From: Baffinella frigidus | Taxonomy: Eukaryota > Cryptophyceae > Cryptomonadales > Baffinellaceae | Assembly (NCBI GenBank): GCA_026770585.1 | Contig: MU646500.1 | Span: 199,482 to 217,639, forward strand | Length of the DNA stretch: 18,158 nucleotides | Direction: 5' to 3' | In this document: in pieces, positions 15,550 through 18,158 of the stretch | Position numbering within the stretch: the stretch's first letter is position 1 | How the letters are laid out: the number at the start of each line of letters is the position of its first letter | Made by a program: the position numbers and the translations under genes | The notes under the pieces: model-generated | The model's database searches: none | Told to the model about the DNA's origin: nothing | The model's input: the letters and a program-made list of their open reading frames with translations, nothing else

Positions 15550-16080
15550 GCACCCCCCGCATAACCCAACACCCTGACCCCTGCACTCTGCACCCTGGAC
15601 CATCAACCCTCAACCCTCAACCCTCAACTCTCAACGCTCAACCTTCAACCCTCACCCCTCAACCCTCGACGGCATGCAAGCACAGGAGCAGGCTTACCAA
15701 CGAGAAGAGGTCAACCCCAACACTGTCCACCAATGGGCGTCTGACAATGGGTGCAACGCAGGCACAGGAACAGGCGCAACACCGGGAGGAGGAGGCGGCG
15801 CGGCTGTGCCCTGTACCCTAAACTGTAAATTCGAAAACTCTACACGCAAACTCAACTGCACCAGGCACACGAGCAGGCGCACCAGAGGGGGGGGGGGCGG
15901 TGAGGCAGAAGTTTGAACCCCGAACCCTCAACTCTCAACTCTCAACTCCAAAACACAGTCTCCCAATGAGCGTCTGACAATGGGTGCAACGCAGGCACAG
16001 GAGCAGGCGCAGCAGCAGGCGCAGCAGCGGGAGGAGGAGGCGGCCTCCTCCTCCCGGCGCGAGGCTGCCGCTCAAGCCAG
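14695..16080 (+). CDS. Coiled-coil exon family AQEQA..REEEAA
   Basis: Copies: 14695-14727 (EQEQASRREEA|GTGGCG), the first part of 14846-14929, 15674-15709 (MQAQEQAYQREE|GTCAAC), 15762-15812 (AQEQAQHREEEAARLCP|GTACCC), 15865-15890 (AHEQAHQRG, disrupted by a G run) and 15995-16080 (AQEQAQQQAQQREEEAASSS, then RREAAAQA plus AG). The preceding CAATGRGCGTCTGACAATGG and GTGCAACGCAG acceptor region is duplicated before 15762 and 15995. The exon at 14846 fuses this module to the EAETRAAQ module. 15995-16080 ends in phase 2 and matches the phase of the next exon. Confidence 0.6.
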
Positions 16081-16475
16081 GTTCTCCATCCCCTATGCTC
16101 GGGACCAACAGCCCAGCCGCCAGGCTTGTCAAGGTCACTGACCTCGCCACTGCCTCTTTTTGGGAAGAGGAGAGGGTTTGACTTTTTCTGGGTAATCGCC
16201 GTGTCCCCATGTCCTGAGGGGAGTGAGTTGGAGGTTGCAGGGCCGAGGAGGGAGCGCGGGTTGCGAGGGTTTGAAGGGAGGGTGTCAAGTGTCAAGGGAG
16301 AACATCTCTTTATAATCGGTTGGTACCGGCGCGGTGTGGTTTGTTCCCGCGTTTGATTCAATTTGTGAGCGGTGAACGTTTGTTCCCGCTTTTGATTCAG
16401 TTTGTGTGCGGTGTACGTGTGTTCCCGCGTTTGATTCAAGTTGATTCAATTTGTAGCGAGCTGGAGCCTGCACAG
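16081..16475 (+). other. Intron with a 39-bp tandem repeat
   Basis: After the donor GTTCTC there is unique sequence. From 16338 to about 16440, 2.6 copies of a 39-bp unit follow (GTTTGTTCCCGCGTTTGATT, then CAATTTGTGAGCGGTGAAC). The acceptor is CTGCACAG at 16475. No coding signal is seen. Confidence 0.7.
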
Positions 16476-16820
16476 GGCCGAGTGTGAAGAGAGGGCGCGG
16501 GGGTGCAGGGTCAACCCTAAACATCAAACACCAGACCCCAAACACCAAACACCAAATACCAAATTCCAAAAACCAAACACCAAACACCAGACACCAAACA
16601 CCAAACACCAAATCCTAAACCCTAAACACCAAACCCTAAACTCTAAACCCCAAACCCTCAAACCTAAAACCTAAACCCTAAACCCTAAACCCTGAACCCT
16701 GAACCCTAAACCCTAAACCCTAAACCCTAAACCCTAAACCCTAAACCCTCAACCCTCAACCGTAAACCCTAAACCAGGGGTCTAGAGGGAGCGAGGCGCG
16801 AAGAGGAGCTGCAGGACAAG
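16476..16820 (+). CDS. Two short coiled-coil exons, phase 2 chain
   Basis: Exon 16476-16502 (GCACAG| ... GCGGGG|GTGCAG, 27 bp) completes the split codon of the previous exon and encodes AECEERAR plus GG. Exon 16778-16820 (AAACCAG| ... GACAAG|GTCTCT, 43 bp) completes it and encodes GLEGARREEELQDK, ending in phase 0. The 2-2-0 chain from 15995 to 17731 is self-consistent, the best evidence that these very short segments are real exons. They are rich in Glu and Arg. Confidence 0.55.
16503..16777 (+). repeat. Intron of AAACACC then AAACCCT repeats
   Basis: The first half is AAACACC units with AAATACC and AAATTCC variants; the second half, from about 16612, is AAACCCT. The array ends CCTAAACCAG as the acceptor. 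Confidence 0.85.
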
Positions 16821-16849
16821 GTCTCTCTCTAAGCACACCAGGCTATCTC

Positions 16850-16970
16850 ACAGATTCTGTTCAGATTCCCGATTCAATCATTGGATTATACTTCAGATTC
16901 CTGAGTCAATTGTTGGATTCCTGAGTCAATTATTGGATTATGAACAGATTCCTGAGTCAATTAATGGAGT
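16850..16970 (+). repeat. CAGATTCCTGAGTCAATT repeat
   Basis: Four to five degenerate copies of CAGATTCC(T/C)GAGTCAATTRT plus TGGATTAT occur in tandem. They are AT-rich relative to the surroundings and lie in the intron that starts GTCTCTCTC. Confidence 0.8.
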
Positions 16971-16992
16971 ATTGCCCAGCAAACACGTCAGG

Positions 16993-17415
16993 AATTGGTC
17001 ACGTGGCGCCCGAAAAGCGGGCGGCTTCATGACCAAATTCAATCAAAATTACTACACACGTTCAAAATTGACATTTATTATGTTCGCATGAGTGGCCTCG
17101 TGTGGAAAAGGCTCCAACACCTTCTCCTTGAACGGGTGTTTCACGCCAGGTCACTAGTGAGAAGTTCAGGTACCAGTCTTATTGTTAATTTGATATCGCG
17201 CAGATGTGGAAAAGACGATTTTGGGGGAAGCGTGGACGTGGAAAGGTCGAAAGGTTGCGTGTCCCAGGTTCTGGGCACACTCATCTGTACCACGAAACGA
17301 AACGTCGCGTTCTGAAATTCTCATTAATGACCTGGCGTGGTACACACGCTCGCTCCAGCTGCGCTACCTGCACATACGTATATATATACGTATATTGGGC
17401 GCCACGTGACCAATT
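16993..17415. mobile_element. 423-bp element with perfect 19-bp inverted ends
   Basis: AATTGGTCACGTGGCGCCC at 16993-17011 is exactly inverted at 17397-17415. The interior is AT-richer than its surroundings and contains AAAATTACTACACA (shared with the hairpin at 7887-7932). A 106-codon open frame there has no recognised domain. Next to the right end, 17348-17395 is an inverted copy of the acceptor and start of the 17663 exon. No target duplication is apparent. Confidence 0.7.
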
Positions 17416-17499
17416 GCGCATTGCATTGAGGGAAGGATTGTGAGCGCGGGAGCATGGACGTAGGCCCCTATCTAGAGGTCGACGTCAGAGCGTAACAGG

Positions 17500-17662
17500 C
17501 CATTCGCCACTTAAGGTATACGTATGTACAGTTCGAGTAACCCCGGATGTCGTGATTTTGGCGTGATTTCATAAGTATCCAACATCATTATGTACAGGTT
17601 TAATATTAAACCCTGCATACGTAAATGTTCAGTTAGCTAACCTAATATACGTATATGTACAG
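17500..17662 (+). other. End of last large intron, ATACGTAT-rich
   Basis: CGCCACTTAAGGTATA at about 17505-17520 matches one end of the TATCCCTTAAGTGGCG elements at 10009 and 10231. TACGTATATGTACAG words occur at 17520 and 17648, the second serving as acceptor. GTTTAATATTAAAC is a palindrome at about 17597. Confidence 0.5.
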
Positions 17663-17731
17663 GTAGCGCAGCTGGAGCGAGCGCGGGAGCAGGCGGCTGA
17701 GGAGGCGGCCGCCTCCTCCGCTGCCATGCAG
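17663..17731 (+). CDS. Coiled-coil exon VAQLERAREQAAEEAAAS
   Basis: Between ATGTACAG| and ATGCAG|GTACCT, 23 codons encode VAQLERAREQAAEEAAASSA plus AMQ, phase 0 to 0. It resembles both EVAQLRGHLE (6050) and the AQEQA/REEEAA family. No stop follows before the donor, so the gene probably continues past the window. GCCATGCAGGT recurs at about 17881, a possible duplicate donor. Confidence 0.6.
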
Positions 17732-17767
17732 GTACCTCCCTCTCTCTCCCTCTCTCTCCCTCTCTCT

Positions 17768-17819
<52 letters not shown>

Positions 17820-17976
17820 CCCTCGCTCTCTTTTAGAACCCGAATCCACGATTCCAACACCGGCCATGCATGCTTCCAATGGCCATGCAGGTCCGCCCTG
17901 CACCCAAACCGCGCGCCAACATGTAGTTACACACTCTCTACATTGAGGTTACCTCGCTATCCCGCTCTCTCTCACG

Positions 17977-18019
<43 letters not shown>

Positions 18020-18117
18020 GCGCGCTCTCTTTCTCTTTCTCTATCTCTCGCTCGCTCTCTCGCGCGCGCTCTCTCGCTCGCTCGCTCGCTCTGTCTCGCT
18101 CTCTCTCTGTCTCTCGC

Positions 18118-18158
<41 letters not shown>
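17732..18158. repeat. CT, CA and poly-C simple sequence to right edge
   Basis: (CT)n lies at about 17740-17830, (CA)n at about 17978-18015, then mixed CTCT/CGCT repeats and a run of 40 C to the end. No exon can be supported here. Open frames on the other strand made of Arg-Glu dipeptides are translations of the CT repeat. Confidence 0.85.

Noticed and set aside
16995-17315. 106-codon open frame in the last large intron
   Set aside because: It starts inside a terminal inverted repeat and no domain is recognised. It is more likely chance coding in an AT-richer element.
17637-17903. Arg-Glu repeat protein on the minus strand
   Set aside because: It is simply the translation of the CT microsatellite.

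Overview
This looks like nuclear DNA of a microbial eukaryote, most likely an alga. Genes are split into short exons (18-235 bp) by introns from 46 bp to over 1 kb. Many introns are built of degenerate telomere-type 7-mers (CCCTAAA and variants). Small terminal-inverted-repeat elements are scattered through the window, and both ends are poly-C tracts, as if a contig had broken there. Acceptors are almost always AG followed by an exonic G. Donors rarely match GTRAGT, and one exon family ends at CAG|GC in every copy. Those traits recall dinoflagellate introns, but a green-lineage alga is not excluded and no marker gene fixes the lineage.

Layout. (1) 112-1368, minus: a four-exon gene encoding a J-domain (DnaJ/HSP40-type) protein of about 128 residues, not visible in any single open frame. 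(2) 1369-2098: intergenic region between divergent genes. (3) 2099-3095, plus: a PDZ domain split over three phase-0 exons. (4) 3541-4626, plus: short coiled-coil exons that join the PDZ exons in phase. (5) 4627-6049: an exon-free stretch with a palindromic transposable element (4926-5849) interrupted by a second element (5048-5803) that is flanked by a 10-bp direct repeat. (6) 5982-17731, plus: a long series of charged, Ala/Glu/Arg-rich coiled-coil exons, many in local tandem arrays with intact and decayed copies. Five array blocks stand out at 6824-8000, 9308-9828, 9946-10453, 14118-15549 and 14695-16080. (7) 17732-18158: CT, CA and poly-C simple sequence.

From 2099 to 17731 nearly every exon begins and ends in phase 0. 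Where the phase changes (11173/11392, and 16080/16476/16502/16778) it changes in matched pairs. The simplest reading is one long gene, or two adjacent ones, encoding an N-terminal PDZ domain followed by a very long coiled coil that grew by exon duplication. Its function is unknown; a scaffold or cytoskeletal role would be inference only. The most unusual feature is the coupling of duplicated, phase-symmetric coiled-coil exons to introns made of telomere-like repeats, whose 3' ends repeatedly read ...AAACCAG or ...GGGTGCAG.
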